DNA of 64,000 nt from an uncultured Flavobacteriales bacterium (GTDB taxonomy: Bacteria > Bacteroidota > Bacteroidia > Flavobacteriales_G > Salibacteraceae), in NCBI GenBank assembly GCA_913057205.1, contig CAJXNO010000012.1, positions 16,194 through 80,193 of the forward strand, given 5' to 3'. Below are positions 1 to 7,916 of the stretch, one piece after another. Below the pieces are notes generated by a model that saw nothing but the letters and a program-made list of their open reading frames with translations, was not told the DNA's origin and made no database searches. Every line of letters begins with the position of its first letter. The stretch's first letter is position 1. The translations under genes and the position numbers were made by a program.

Positions 1-218
1 ATTGGTGCTACAGCGAGCATCAAGGATAGACTAAGCATGGTCACACCAGCAATGAAGCCGATCTGCCAAATGTGTTCGCGGGCAAAAATCCCTACGGTAA
101 TTCCTCCAACGATACCGATAAGCAAGAAGCCCACCGAAATAACGCTGAAGCGGTCGAACTCCGCACGCTCGTTGAAGCGTTGAATGAAGCTCTTAGGTTC
201 GTTCGTGGTTGAATCCAT
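1..218 (-). CDS. Hypothetical small membrane protein (5' part, runs off the left edge)
   Basis: The first 72 codons of a minus-strand gene are present; the rest lies outside the window. From the ATG at 218 the product begins MDSTTNEPKSFIQRFNERAE, a polar head of about 25 residues. Two hydrophobic stretches follow, roughly residues 26-45 (containing GIVGGITVGIF) and 52-71 (GFIAGVTMLSLSLMLAVAP), separated by a short charged turn. This reads as an integral membrane protein with at least two spanning segments. I do not recognise the family. It is divergent from the universal stress protein gene, with 156 bp between the two starts. Confidence 0.6.
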   Translation of the reverse strand, partial: MDSTTNEPKSFIQRFNERAEFDRFSVISVGFLLIGIVGGITVGIFAREHIWQIGFIAGVTMLSLSLMLAVAP

Positions 219-347
219 GGTCAGAGTTTTGTAGTGAATGATCGAACGAAATTCGGACAGTCTACCCCCATTGAAAATGACCAAAGCTTGTTGAAGGTCT
301 GATAAATATCAGGAGATTCAACGGAGAGCATTTGCCTGACGACCAAC

Positions 348-355
348 TATCTTTG
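348..355 (+). promoter_or_regulatory. Putative -7 promoter element (TAnnTTTG)
   Basis: TATCTTTG lies 19 nt before the ATG at 375 and matches the Bacteroidota -7 consensus. A TTTG at 331-334 is a possible upstream partner but is closer than the usual spacing. Confidence 0.4.
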
Positions 356-374
356 AGAGAAGACATCAGGAACC

Positions 375-806
375 ATGAAAAACATACTCGTAGCTATCGA
401 TTTTGACGCATCCACTCCAAAACTGGTAGCATACGCTAAAGCCATGGGCGAGGCGTTCGATGCAAAGCTTTGGTTGATTCATATAGCCCCAGAGGAACCT
501 GATTTTGTAGGCTATCATGAAGGTCCGCAATACGTGCGAGATGGTTTCGCAAAAGAACTTCGAGAAGAACACAAAAAGCTTCAAACCATCTGTGAAGAAC
601 TGCGTGCCGAAGGAGTGAAAAGCGAAGGCTTGATGGTTCAAGGTCCGACCTTGGACATGCTTCTCGAAGAATCAAAGAAGCTGAATGTTGATATGATCAT
701 TACCTGTACCCACAGAAGAAACTTCTTCTACAAGGCCTTCTTTGGCAGCGTATCTACAGAACTCTTTGAAGAAGCAGACATTCCTGTCTTGGCGATTCCC
801 GCTTGA
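375..806 (+). CDS. Universal stress protein, UspA family
   Basis: This single-domain protein of 143 aa has the usual length for one Usp domain. It opens with MKNILVAIDFDAST, the first beta strand with the conserved Asp that contacts nucleotide, and ends with the typical ADIPVLAIPA strand. The nucleotide loop, normally GxxGx9GS/T, is only partly kept: FFGSVST (about residues 121-127) preserves the GS end, but the preceding glycines are replaced by THRRN. ATP binding is therefore uncertain. Such proteins modulate stress survival in the cytosol. The gene stands alone, divergent from a membrane protein gene. Confidence 0.9.
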   Translation: MKNILVAIDFDASTPKLVAYAKAMGEAFDAKLWLIHIAPEEPDFVGYHEGPQYVRDGFAKELREEHKKLQTICEELRAEGVKSEGLMVQGPTLDMLLEESKKLNVDMIITCTHRRNFFYKAFFGSVSTELFEEADIPVLAIPA

Positions 807-843
807 TCGCATACAACGCGCTCGAACCGTTTCCCTTTGAAAT

Positions 844-880
844 AAAAAAAAGGACCGGCGTATCTGGAATACCGGCCCTC
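844..880 (-). terminator. Rho-independent terminator (minus strand)
   Basis: On the minus strand a GC-rich hairpin pairs 852-858 with 872-878 and is followed by a run of T's ending near 844. It would end the minus-strand transcript of the hydrolase/PepP pair. Confidence 0.6.
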
Positions 881-1147
881 ATATTGGGTAGGAACTGAAA
901 GGGTCCTGAGGATAGTGGACGCTCCTTTCGTCCTGAATAGAAGACATGCGCAACGGACCTAGAACAGGAACCAAACCAAGGCTCCAAATAACAGCAGTCC
1001 GAGAAGCAAAAAGAGAATCAGGGTGCTTACTGAAACGATTGCGAATTTTTCAAAGCTGGGTCCATCTCTTCTAATTTTTACACATCAAAGGTGGCTTCGC
1101 TATACGCCTTAAAGAATGACCCGGGACACACGTAAACGTGACAATGG
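881..1147. other. Gene-poor stretch with one possible tiny membrane ORF
   Basis: No conventional gene is seen. On the minus strand, 1075-959 reads without a stop and encodes one very hydrophobic helix (VSVSTLILFLLLGLLLFGAL, then VWFLF and a stop). Its only in-frame start near the 5' end is ATT, so it may be the 3' part of the hydrolase transcript rather than a gene. Confidence 0.3.
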
Positions 1148-1927
1148 TCAAAGAATTCGCTTCAGCACATGAATGGTGGCGGGCAGGTCTTCCACGTAGC
1201 TCATGTGGCCGCAGCCTTTGAGCACGTGTAAATGGACGAACTCAGATATCGCAGCCTGTTCTTCCAGGTCCTTAAGCGGAATCCTCGGATCTTTTTCGCC
1301 TGCAATGATGTGCACTGGATAGGGTGGGAATTTCAAGAGCAGTTCTCTGTTCGGTCGATCGCGCATACCTGAAAGTGCTGCTATGACGCCCTGCACTGGT
1401 GTTTCCAATGCCAGCGCCTTCACTTCGTTGATCTGTGCCCTGAACTTGGTTCTGTTAACAGGGCGGAAAAGCATGGGAATGGACTGCCGAACGAAGCTGG
1501 AGGCCCGTTCTTTCACCAATGCAATCGCTCGATCTCTTCCCTTCTTCCCTTCCCGGCTATCGGCCCTGCTGGTGGATTGGTATAAGACCAGGCTTCTGAG
1601 GTCATCCGGATAACGCTCTGCGTATGCCAGTCCGACGTAGCCTCCCATGGAATGTCCGACTAGATCAATCTTGCGCAACCCAAGGTTCTGAACCACCGCT
1701 TTCACCACTTCTGCCATCTCATCCATCGAATGGACGTAGCCGATGCATTCACTTTTACCGTGTCCGGGCAGGTCAATGGTAATCACACGCCGTGTCTTGG
1801 CCAGCTGAGGTGCAATGTCTTTCCACATCCAGCTTGCCTCAAGAAAGCCATGCAGGAGCACTACTGCTGGTCCCTTGCCGCGTTGTGCGTACTGGACCTT
1901 AACTCCTTTGAAGGTGATGTTAGGCAT
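1148..1927 (-). CDS. Alpha/beta-hydrolase fold protein
   Basis: The 259-aa protein has a complete alpha/beta-hydrolase core. The oxyanion-hole HG is at residues 26-27 (VVLLHGFLE), the nucleophile elbow GHSMGG places the catalytic Ser at 93, the acid is Asp213 (AGEKDPRIP) and the base His241 (GCGHMSYVE). There is no signal peptide, so it should be cytosolic. The substrate cannot be predicted; esterase, lipase-like or C-C hydrolase activity are all possible. The ATG overlaps the end of the upstream PepP-type gene by 8 bp (ATGCCTAA), which suggests translational coupling. Confidence 0.85.
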   Translation of the reverse strand: MPNITFKGVKVQYAQRGKGPAVVLLHGFLEASWMWKDIAPQLAKTRRVITIDLPGHGKSECIGYVHSMDEMAEVVKAVVQNLGLRKIDLVGHSMGGYVGLAYAERYPDDLRSLVLYQSTSRADSREGKKGRDRAIALVKERASSFVRQSIPMLFRPVNRTKFRAQINEVKALALETPVQGVIAALSGMRDRPNRELLLKFPPYPVHIIAGEKDPRIPLKDLEEQAAISEFVHLHVLKGCGHMSYVEDLPATIHVLKRIL

Positions 1928-3209
1928 TCATCCAATCTTCGATCTCGTCTGCTTCAATGGGGATATTGGCCATCAGGTTCTGGTAGCCATCCTTGGTGAT
2001 CAAGTAGTCATCTTCCAGTCGAATGCCAAGGTTCTCTTCCAAGATGTAGATACCTGGTTCAACCGTGAATACTGAGTTCTCTGGAATGGGAGCGTTCCAC
2101 GGACCATAATCATGCGTGTCTAAACCGATGTAGTGGGATGTCCCATGCATGAAATACTTCTTGTAAGCTGGCCAATCTGGGTTCTGGTTCTTGATGTCGT
2201 CCATGGTGATCAAGCCAAGGTCAACCAATTCCTTCTCCATGAGGTGTCCGACCTCCTTATGGTATTCTTTCAACGTAACTCCTGGCCGCAGGATCTCGAT
2301 GGCCGCATTCTTCACGCGAAGCACGGCATTGTACACGTCCTTCTGGCGTTTCGTAAACTTCCCATTGACCGGCACAGAGCGGGTGAGGTCAGAGCTGTAA
2401 TTAGCATACTCAGCTCCAAAATCCATCAAAATAACATCACCGTCCTTGCATTCTTGGTTATTCTCAATGTAATGAAGCACACATGCACTTCGTCCAGAGC
2501 CAATGATGGGTGTATAAGCAAACCCAGTAGAGCGATTACGAATGAACTCATGCCAAAGTTCCGCCTCGATCTCATACTCCATTATACCAGGCTTGATGAA
2601 TTTCAGTATGCGTTTCAATCCTTTCTCGGTGATGTTACACGCCTGTTGCATCAACTCAACCTCGACCGGATGCTTCACAGCACGATGCTTGTGCAGGATC
2701 TGGTTGGAACGGAGGTAAGTATGTCCTGGATAGGCTTGCTTACACCATTCGATCCAGCGATCTTCTCGGGTCTGCATAGATGTACTCGCACGCCAGTGTT
2801 CATTGGTATTGATGTAAACGTTCTCTGCTTCGCTCATCAACTGCTTGAAGACAGATTCGAATTGGTTTAACCAATAAACCGTTTGGATGCCACTGGTTTC
2901 CAATGCTGCCTCTTTGGTCAGCTTCTCCCCTTCCCAGATCGCGATGTGTTCATTGGTCTCTTTCAGGAATAAGATCTCACGATGCTTCGGGTCATGACAA
3001 TCTGGAAAGAGCACCAAGATACTTTCTTCTTGATCCACACCACTCAGCCACAGGATATCGCTGTGCTGCTTGAAAGGCTTGGTACTATCTGCACTGGTTG
3101 AGAAGATATCATTGGAGTTGAATACCGCCAATGCATTGGCTTTCATGTCTCCAGTGAAGCGTTTACGGTTATGGATGAAAAGTTCGTTGTTGATGCGTTC
3201 GTATCTCAT
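1920..3209 (-). CDS. pepP: Xaa-Pro aminopeptidase (M24B family)
   Basis: This 429-aa metallopeptidase should remove N-terminal residues that precede proline. It has the N-terminal creatinase-like domain (about 1-170) followed by a pita-bread domain with all five metal ligands: Asp263 (LMDFG), Asp274 (SSDLT), His359 (HGTSHYIG), Glu384 (TVEPG) and Glu399 (IRLEDD). A longer frame opens at 3299, but the extra 30 residues are not protein-like for this family, and MRYERINNELF at 3209 is the natural start. The next gene on the strand, an alpha/beta-hydrolase, overlaps its stop codon. Confidence 0.92.
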   Translation of the reverse strand: MRYERINNELFIHNRKRFTGDMKANALAVFNSNDIFSTSADSTKPFKQHSDILWLSGVDQEESILVLFPDCHDPKHREILFLKETNEHIAIWEGEKLTKEAALETSGIQTVYWLNQFESVFKQLMSEAENVYINTNEHWRASTSMQTREDRWIEWCKQAYPGHTYLRSNQILHKHRAVKHPVEVELMQQACNITEKGLKRILKFIKPGIMEYEIEAELWHEFIRNRSTGFAYTPIIGSGRSACVLHYIENNQECKDGDVILMDFGAEYANYSSDLTRSVPVNGKFTKRQKDVYNAVLRVKNAAIEILRPGVTLKEYHKEVGHLMEKELVDLGLITMDDIKNQNPDWPAYKKYFMHGTSHYIGLDTHDYGPWNAPIPENSVFTVEPGIYILEENLGIRLEDDYLITKDGYQNLMANIPIEADEIEDWMNA

Positions 3210-3312
3210 ATCATGATTTTGTTCCTCAAATGTTGTGAAAAGGAGGCGGAAAGGCAACGGTTCAAGCGGAATGTCCGCGGAAAGTTGCTTTGAATGCACC
3301 TATGTTTGCATC

Positions 3313-4440
3313 ATGCGACTGGCCTACATTTCTTTTTAGTCGATCAACAACGGACTTACCCAAGCCACGGTACTTCCTGTGGTGCGCTACCTGCTTGCCG
3401 AGGGTTTTGTGGATCACATCATACTCTTCACACCTGAAGAAAGCCAAGAAGAGGAGGCGCCTACCATTGAGGGTATGACGTGACACCCTGTTCATTCCAG
3501 CCAAGCAGGATTTACAAGCTCCGGCTTCCAACTGCTCAAGACGATGTTCCGGAGCATTGCCCGATACCTTCATCAAAACAGAGGTGAAATAGATATGCTC
3601 TGGGCAAGGGCGAGCACTGCGGGTGGCTGCGCGGCGTTATTGGCCCGTAGATTCAATTTACCCTTCGGTGTTGAATCTTTTGAGCCGCATGCAGACTATA
3701 TGGCAGAGAGCGGCGCTTGGAAGCGGAATGGACTGAAAGACCGCGTTCAACGTTGGTTAGAAGCACGTCAAGTCAGGAAGGCCGAGGTAATAATCACCGT
3801 TTCTGAGGCTTATGCGGATGTAATCCGGTCTAGACGAAAGCAGCAGGGGAAGGTCTTTTGTATTCCGTGCGTGGTTGATTTTGAAGGGTTTCAGCGTAGT
3901 GTCGAGATGCGAGATAAACTAAGGACTGAATGGGGTATAGATCAAGCAGCACCACTGGACGTGTATCTAGGAAAACTTGGTGATATTTATTATGACAAGC
4001 CATTTATTCAGCATATAAAGCGGCTACTGGAGCAGGATATGCTGTTTCAATTTTTATTCATTACCCCCAATAGAGCTATAATTGAAAAGCACATGCAAGA
4101 CGCTCGCCTGGATTATAATCGAGTACGTATAGTTTCGGTTCGACATAAAGATGTACCAGGCCATTTATCAGCTGCAGACCTGGCATTTTGCCCTGTAAAA
4201 CCAAGTCCAAGCAAGCGTTATTGCTCTCCGATAAAGAATGGAGAGTACTGGTGGTGTGGGCTTCCAGTCATTATGACACCCGGGGTAGGAGATGAAGCAG
4301 AAAACATCCGTGAGGAACCCATTTTAGGTATACTATGGAACTTTGATTCTGAAAAAGTGAGGCGATTGAAATTGGATCATAAAACACCGGCATTCCTTTC
4401 GTATTCGACATACAATCATTGGCCCATGGACTTTACCTGA
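3313..4440 (+). pseudogene. Glycosyltransferase pseudogene with two in-frame stops and a foreign 3' end
   Basis: One reading frame runs from ATG 3313 (MRLAYISF) to the stop at 4438-4440, broken by TAG at 3337-3339 and TGA at 3481-3483. Between and after these stops the translation stays protein-like, for example NNGLTQATVLPVVRYLLAEG, then YLHQNRGEIDMLWARASTAG and FGVESFEPHADYMAESGAW. This resembles a GT-B glycosyltransferase of a polysaccharide locus. The late part keeps a donor-site-like stretch (KNGEYWWCGLPVIMTPGVGD). The segment after about 4383 is better read in another frame as the tail of a different gene, so the native C-terminus is missing. An intact fragment from ATG 3544 (298 aa) could still be made, but it lacks the N-terminal strands. 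Decay by point nonsense mutation plus deletion is the simplest reading. Confidence 0.8.
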
Positions 4441-4502
4441 TTCGTATATCTGACCTACGCAATCCTAATCTTAGTTATGTTCGCAAACTTGTGATTCAAT
4501 AG
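4383..4502 (+). pseudogene. Remnant of a T9SS C-terminal sorting domain
   Basis: In the frame ending at TAG 4500-4502 the sequence reads IPFVFDIQSLAHGLYLIRIS and then YVRKLVIQ. That is the usual last strand pair of a type A T9SS sorting domain (GLYxxRI followed by KLVIQ). No start and no upstream part of such a protein exist here; the frame closes upstream at about 4380. It is probably the tail of a deleted secreted-protein gene, fused by deletion to the end of the glycosyltransferase remnant. The assignment rests on a short motif. Confidence 0.6.
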
Positions 4503-4516
4503 GCCAAAACCCTGAA

Positions 4517-5341
4517 ATGTCTAAAACTGTAATTCGTCCAAGCACCTTCACCAAAATCTCTCTGCGAGAACTGCTGGGTTACAAAGAGCTCTTTTGGTCA
4601 TTGGCATTACGCGACTATAAGGTTCGTTATGCCCAAACCTCGATTGGTTTGCTCTGGGCTTTTATTCAACCGGTGACCTCTATTTTAATCCTTAATGTTG
4701 TTTTTGGCAGATTCGCGAATGTAGATTCCGAAGGTTTACCCCACATTTTATACACGACAAGTGGCATGGTCTGTTGGACATACTTTTCTTACGTTCTAAC
4801 CAATAGCGGAAATTCAATCATTGCTTCACAAGCCATGATCAAGAAAATCTTTTTTCCGAGGATCATCGTACCTATTTCGAAAGCTGTTGTTGGCCTGATC
4901 GACTTCGCTATCGTATTGCTCATTTTGAGTGCTATGATGTTCTATTACGGTGTAGAACCCGCTTCAAATATTGCGGCCTTGCCTTTGTTTCTCCTACTCA
5001 ACGTCATTTCAGCCTTGGGTATCGGAATTTGGATAAGCGCTTTGACCGTTCGATTTCGAGACTTCCAATATGTAGTACCCTTTTTGGTGCAGCTAGGACT
5101 TTATATCAGCCCAGTAGCTTATCCATCTTCATATGCAATGGAGTACCTTCCTGAATGGGCAATCAAGCTATACTTCCTTAACCCAATTGCCGGTGTCTGT
5201 GACGGCTTTCGATGGGCTCTTTTTGGATTAGATAGTATTTCTGAGCTAACTGTCTTGAGTTTCGTAAGTGGACTAATTCTTTTTTCGAGCGGTATTCTCT
5301 ACTTCCAAAGAGTCGAGGGTAAGATTGCTGATATTGTTTGA
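4517..5341 (+). CDS. wzm: Polysaccharide ABC exporter permease (ABC-2, Wzm/TagG type)
   Basis: The 274-aa inner-membrane protein has the typical layout of an O-antigen or teichoic-acid export permease. An amphipathic N-terminus (SLRELLGYKELFWSLALRDY) is followed by the family signature KVRYAQTSIGLLWAFIQP and about six hydrophobic spans. Other family marks are KKIFFPRIIVPIS and the loop FRDFQYVVPFLVQLGLYISP. It should form the channel for lipid-linked polysaccharide together with the ATPase encoded 293 bp downstream. The ORF is undamaged although its neighbours are broken. No promoter was recognised; the start lies 14 nt after the sorting-domain remnant. Confidence 0.9.
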   Translation: MSKTVIRPSTFTKISLRELLGYKELFWSLALRDYKVRYAQTSIGLLWAFIQPVTSILILNVVFGRFANVDSEGLPHILYTTSGMVCWTYFSYVLTNSGNSIIASQAMIKKIFFPRIIVPISKAVVGLIDFAIVLLILSAMMFYYGVEPASNIAALPLFLLLNVISALGIGIWISALTVRFRDFQYVVPFLVQLGLYISPVAYPSSYAMEYLPEWAIKLYFLNPIAGVCDGFRWALFGLDSISELTVLSFVSGLILFSSGILYFQRVEGKIADIV

Positions 5342-5355
5342 TTTGAGCGCTTCAA

Positions 5356-5553
5356 CTACGAAACATCAACGAACGGCTTTTGAAGGCTCACCTTCCAAGC
5401 ACTTGGTTCGTTTAAAACATCCATAAATCTAACCGCGCTTCTGCCATCACCAAACTCAAAAGAGGGCTCAATTCTTTCAGAGCAATTAAGACCATTGATT
5501 GCTTTCAAAATATGTACCTCATCATTAGAGAATTGAAAAGCATCTATCTGCTG
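5356..5553 (-). pseudogene. C-terminal remnant of a UDP-GlcNAc 2-epimerase-like gene
   Basis: Reading the minus strand from 5553 to the TAG at 5356-5358 gives about 65 codons including SNDEVHILKAIN and FEFGDGRSAVRFMDVL. This resembles the end of non-hydrolysing UDP-GlcNAc 2-epimerases (WecB/NeuC group), where a D-E-I-xx-AI helix precedes a FGDGxAxxxIVxxL motif. A stop codon lies directly upstream in the frame (minus-strand TAA at 5554-5556) and no start is present. It lies opposite in orientation to the exporter genes and fills most of the gap between them. Confidence 0.65.
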
Positions 5554-5633
5554 TTATCTCGCATTGTTATACCTTCTTCCATCGCATACAGCACCGTAAG
5601 AGTATACTTTCGTCTGTCGCATGGCTTGAAGGA

Positions 5634-6899
5634 ATGAATTCAAATCAAGCATTGATGAACGGGTCTTCAGAAGTGATCATAGAAGTAGAGGAACTCGGTA
5701 AAAAGTTTCAACTTGGAGCGATAGGAGCATCGTCGTTGCGAGAACAACTAGGTCAGCAATTAAGCTCCCTATGGAGAAGTGAAGATCGGTCCACAAAATC
5801 GTTCTGGGCACTAAGGGATATTAATTTCCAATTGAAAAAAGGCGAGGTGCTAGGAATCATTGGAAAAAACGGATCTGGAAAGAGCACCCTGCTTAAGATC
5901 CTCTCGAGGATTACAGGGCCAACAGAAGGCACCGTGACCATTGAAGGAAAGCTGAGCAGTCTGCTAGAGGTTGGCACTGGCTTTCACCCAGAGCTAACGG
6001 GTAGAGAAAACATTTTCTTAAACGGTTCCATCCTTGGAATGACCAGAAAGCAAATTGCTGAACAATTTGATGATATTGTTTCATTCGCTGGTGTAGTGGA
6101 TTTCATTGACACACCGGTTAAGCGGTATTCTTCTGGAATGTATGTTCGTTTAGCCTTTGCCGTTGCCGCTCACCTGCAACCAGAGATTTTGATCGTAGAT
6201 GAGGTCTTGGCCGTCGGTGACTTTGACTTCCAAAAGAAGTGTCTTGGTAAAATGAATGACGTTGCCCACTCTGGACGTTCAGTAATCTTTGTTAGCCACA
6301 ACATGGGAGCTGTTGCCGAGCTATGCACTCGAGTGATTGTTCTAGATAAAGGCAAGATACAGTTCGATGGACCTGTTGATGAAGGAATACGCAAGTATAT
6401 TTCTAATACGCGTTCTGCAAAGGGCTCATTCATGCTTACCGACGAGGAAATTGGATCGGACGCGCTAAAGGGAAACCATATTCGCAGGGCTTGGTGCGAA
6501 GACCTTGTTGGAAATCAGGTAGCAGAAATCCCGTTAGACCATGGCTTTCGTATAGGGCTTGAATATACTATGAACGAGACCGTTGGTAGCAACCGGGCAG
6601 CAATTGAATTATACAGAGATGCTCGACCTGTCTTCACGAGCTTCTCAGACGATCAGGAAGTGGTGATCAACAAGAATGGCAAAGGCATCATCTATTTTGA
6701 GATACAGCCCTACTTCCTGAAAGGGGGTGACTACTCTGCAGAACTGTACTTGAGTCCGCCCGTGTTCAAATCACCCCAAGCCTTAAACTTTACCATCCAA
6801 GAAAACAGTGTTAATGTGTTTAACAAAGGTTATCGTCGCGATCGATTAGGAGACGTTGTAGCACAAGGAACTTGGAAAACCCCTCAAAACCTTGAATAA
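5634..6899 (+). CDS. wzt: Polysaccharide ABC exporter ATPase with C-terminal binding domain (Wzt type)
   Basis: The 421-aa protein has an N-terminal ATPase domain: Walker A GKNGSGKST (residues 77-85), signature YSSGMYVRLA (about 165-174) and Walker B ILIVDE (Asp189, Glu190). A C-terminal domain of about 160 residues follows, as in Wzt proteins that read a modified glycan end. The N-terminus carries the insertion ahead of Walker A typical of this family (LREQLGQQLSSLW). With the permease it should export an undecaprenyl-linked polysaccharide. All associated glycan-building genes nearby are damaged, so the exporter may serve a glycan made elsewhere or be newly orphaned. Its end overlaps the next reading frame by 8 nt. 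Confidence 0.9.
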   Translation: MNSNQALMNGSSEVIIEVEELGKKFQLGAIGASSLREQLGQQLSSLWRSEDRSTKSFWALRDINFQLKKGEVLGIIGKNGSGKSTLLKILSRITGPTEGTVTIEGKLSSLLEVGTGFHPELTGRENIFLNGSILGMTRKQIAEQFDDIVSFAGVVDFIDTPVKRYSSGMYVRLAFAVAAHLQPEILIVDEVLAVGDFDFQKKCLGKMNDVAHSGRSVIFVSHNMGAVAELCTRVIVLDKGKIQFDGPVDEGIRKYISNTRSAKGSFMLTDEEIGSDALKGNHIRRAWCEDLVGNQVAEIPLDHGFRIGLEYTMNETVGSNRAAIELYRDARPVFTSFSDDQEVVINKNGKGIIYFEIQPYFLKGGDYSAELYLSPPVFKSPQALNFTIQENSVNVFNKGYRRDRLGDVVAQGTWKTPQNLE

Positions 6900-7815
6900 C
6901 CGCATTTCCATATTAGCCAATATCATATCAGAGCTGGTAAGGAGACCTTCATCGATTTATAGGGTGCTTCAGTCAGACATAGAGGACGGCAAGTTTGGTC
7001 GTGATTATGTCAAACAACGCCACCAAATCGAAAGCTTGCCAGCAGTAAGTATCGAGAGCTTGGTTGGACATCTCGTTCACAGGTATTTGCTTGCTCAAGA
7101 ACGTAAGCTTTTACAATAAAGCGACCTGATTACAGTCCCAAGCTCACCGATCAAAAATGCTATTCAGAAAAGCTTTCCAAATAAGGTGACTGTTGCACTC
7201 CGTAACGTGCCTGATTGGGAGCAACACCTTTCTTTCAACAAAGAGAAAAATCCGATTCGCACGGAACTGGGAATCCCCAAGAGCTGCAAAGTGATCGTAC
7301 ATAGTGGGAACATCTATATGTCAGCAGAAAAAGCCAAAGAGTAGGTCAGTCGGATACTCATTACACTTCCAAATCATCATTAAATCTTCGTCAATGATCG
7401 GCAAATAGGCATTCAACTAGCTGATTTCGCTGGAACTCAACCTTGGTCTAAGAGATTTCACCGAGTAGGATTTCATGCGTATCGACAAGAAGAGATTCTC
7501 AAAGCCAGTGATGTTGGGTGGATGCATATGGAGAGTAAGCTTAAATCACGACTAATGACGTCTCCAAATAGATTGAACGAATATTTGTTCGCAGGAATAC
7601 CCATTGTTAGCACATTGCAAGAAAAGGCAAAGTCACTAAAGAAGTACTACGGTGGCATTCATTTCTATAGTCAGAATAATCTAGCAGAGCTCCTACATCT
7701 TATACAGAACCTTTATCAGTTAAGCAAACCAAATCTAACCGCAATACATGACATGCATTGGAACATCGAATCGAAAGGATGGCTGCGCAGCTTCATAGCC
7801 ATTAAACCTAGTTAA
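6892..7815 (+). pseudogene. Methyltransferase/glycosyltransferase fusion remnant with three in-frame stops
   Basis: A single frame runs from TTG 6892 to the stop before 7816, interrupted by TAA 7117-7119, TAG 7342-7344 and TAA 7381-7383. The first 55 or so codons (IYRVLQSDIEDGKF, then DYVKQRHQIESLPAV) resemble the N-terminus of class I SAM methyltransferases found in O-antigen clusters. From about 7066 it reads as the middle of a GT4 glycosyltransferase: SDLITVPSSPIKNAIQKSFP, then ELGIPKSCKVIVHSGNIY, and later SPNRLNEYLFAGIPIVST, the usual donor-site region. I infer a deletion that joined two genes, followed by nonsense mutations. Codons between the stops remain protein-like, so the decay looks recent. 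Confidence 0.75.
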
Positions 7816-7884
7816 GAACCATTCCAAATAAACCAAAAAGCAGGTATTAGCGATAGGTTAGCAGTGCCAAAAACTTTTCGCTTT

Positions 7885-7892
7885 TACATTTG
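7885..7892 (+). promoter_or_regulatory. Putative -7 promoter element of sdhCAB
   Basis: TACATTTG, an exact TAnnTTTG match, lies 24 nt before the sdhC start. No convincing TTG box is found at the -33 position. Confidence 0.55.
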
Positions 7893-7916
7893 TCTTGACT
7901 AAACAAGAAACTTAGT

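Noticed and set aside
366..675. Two minus-strand ORFs opposite the universal stress protein gene
   Set aside because: They are shadows in other frames of a clearly coding plus-strand gene and have no family features.
3337..3483. Recoding (selenocysteine, pyrrolysine or stop suppression) to explain the in-frame stops
   Set aside because: All three stop codons occur in the two damaged genes, intact neighbours use normal stops, and no SECIS-like or suppressor features were seen.
3262..3576. Minus-strand 104-codon ORF upstream of pepP
   Set aside because: The plus strand here reads as the start of the glycosyltransferase remnant; the minus frame shows no domain, signal or homolog-like pattern.
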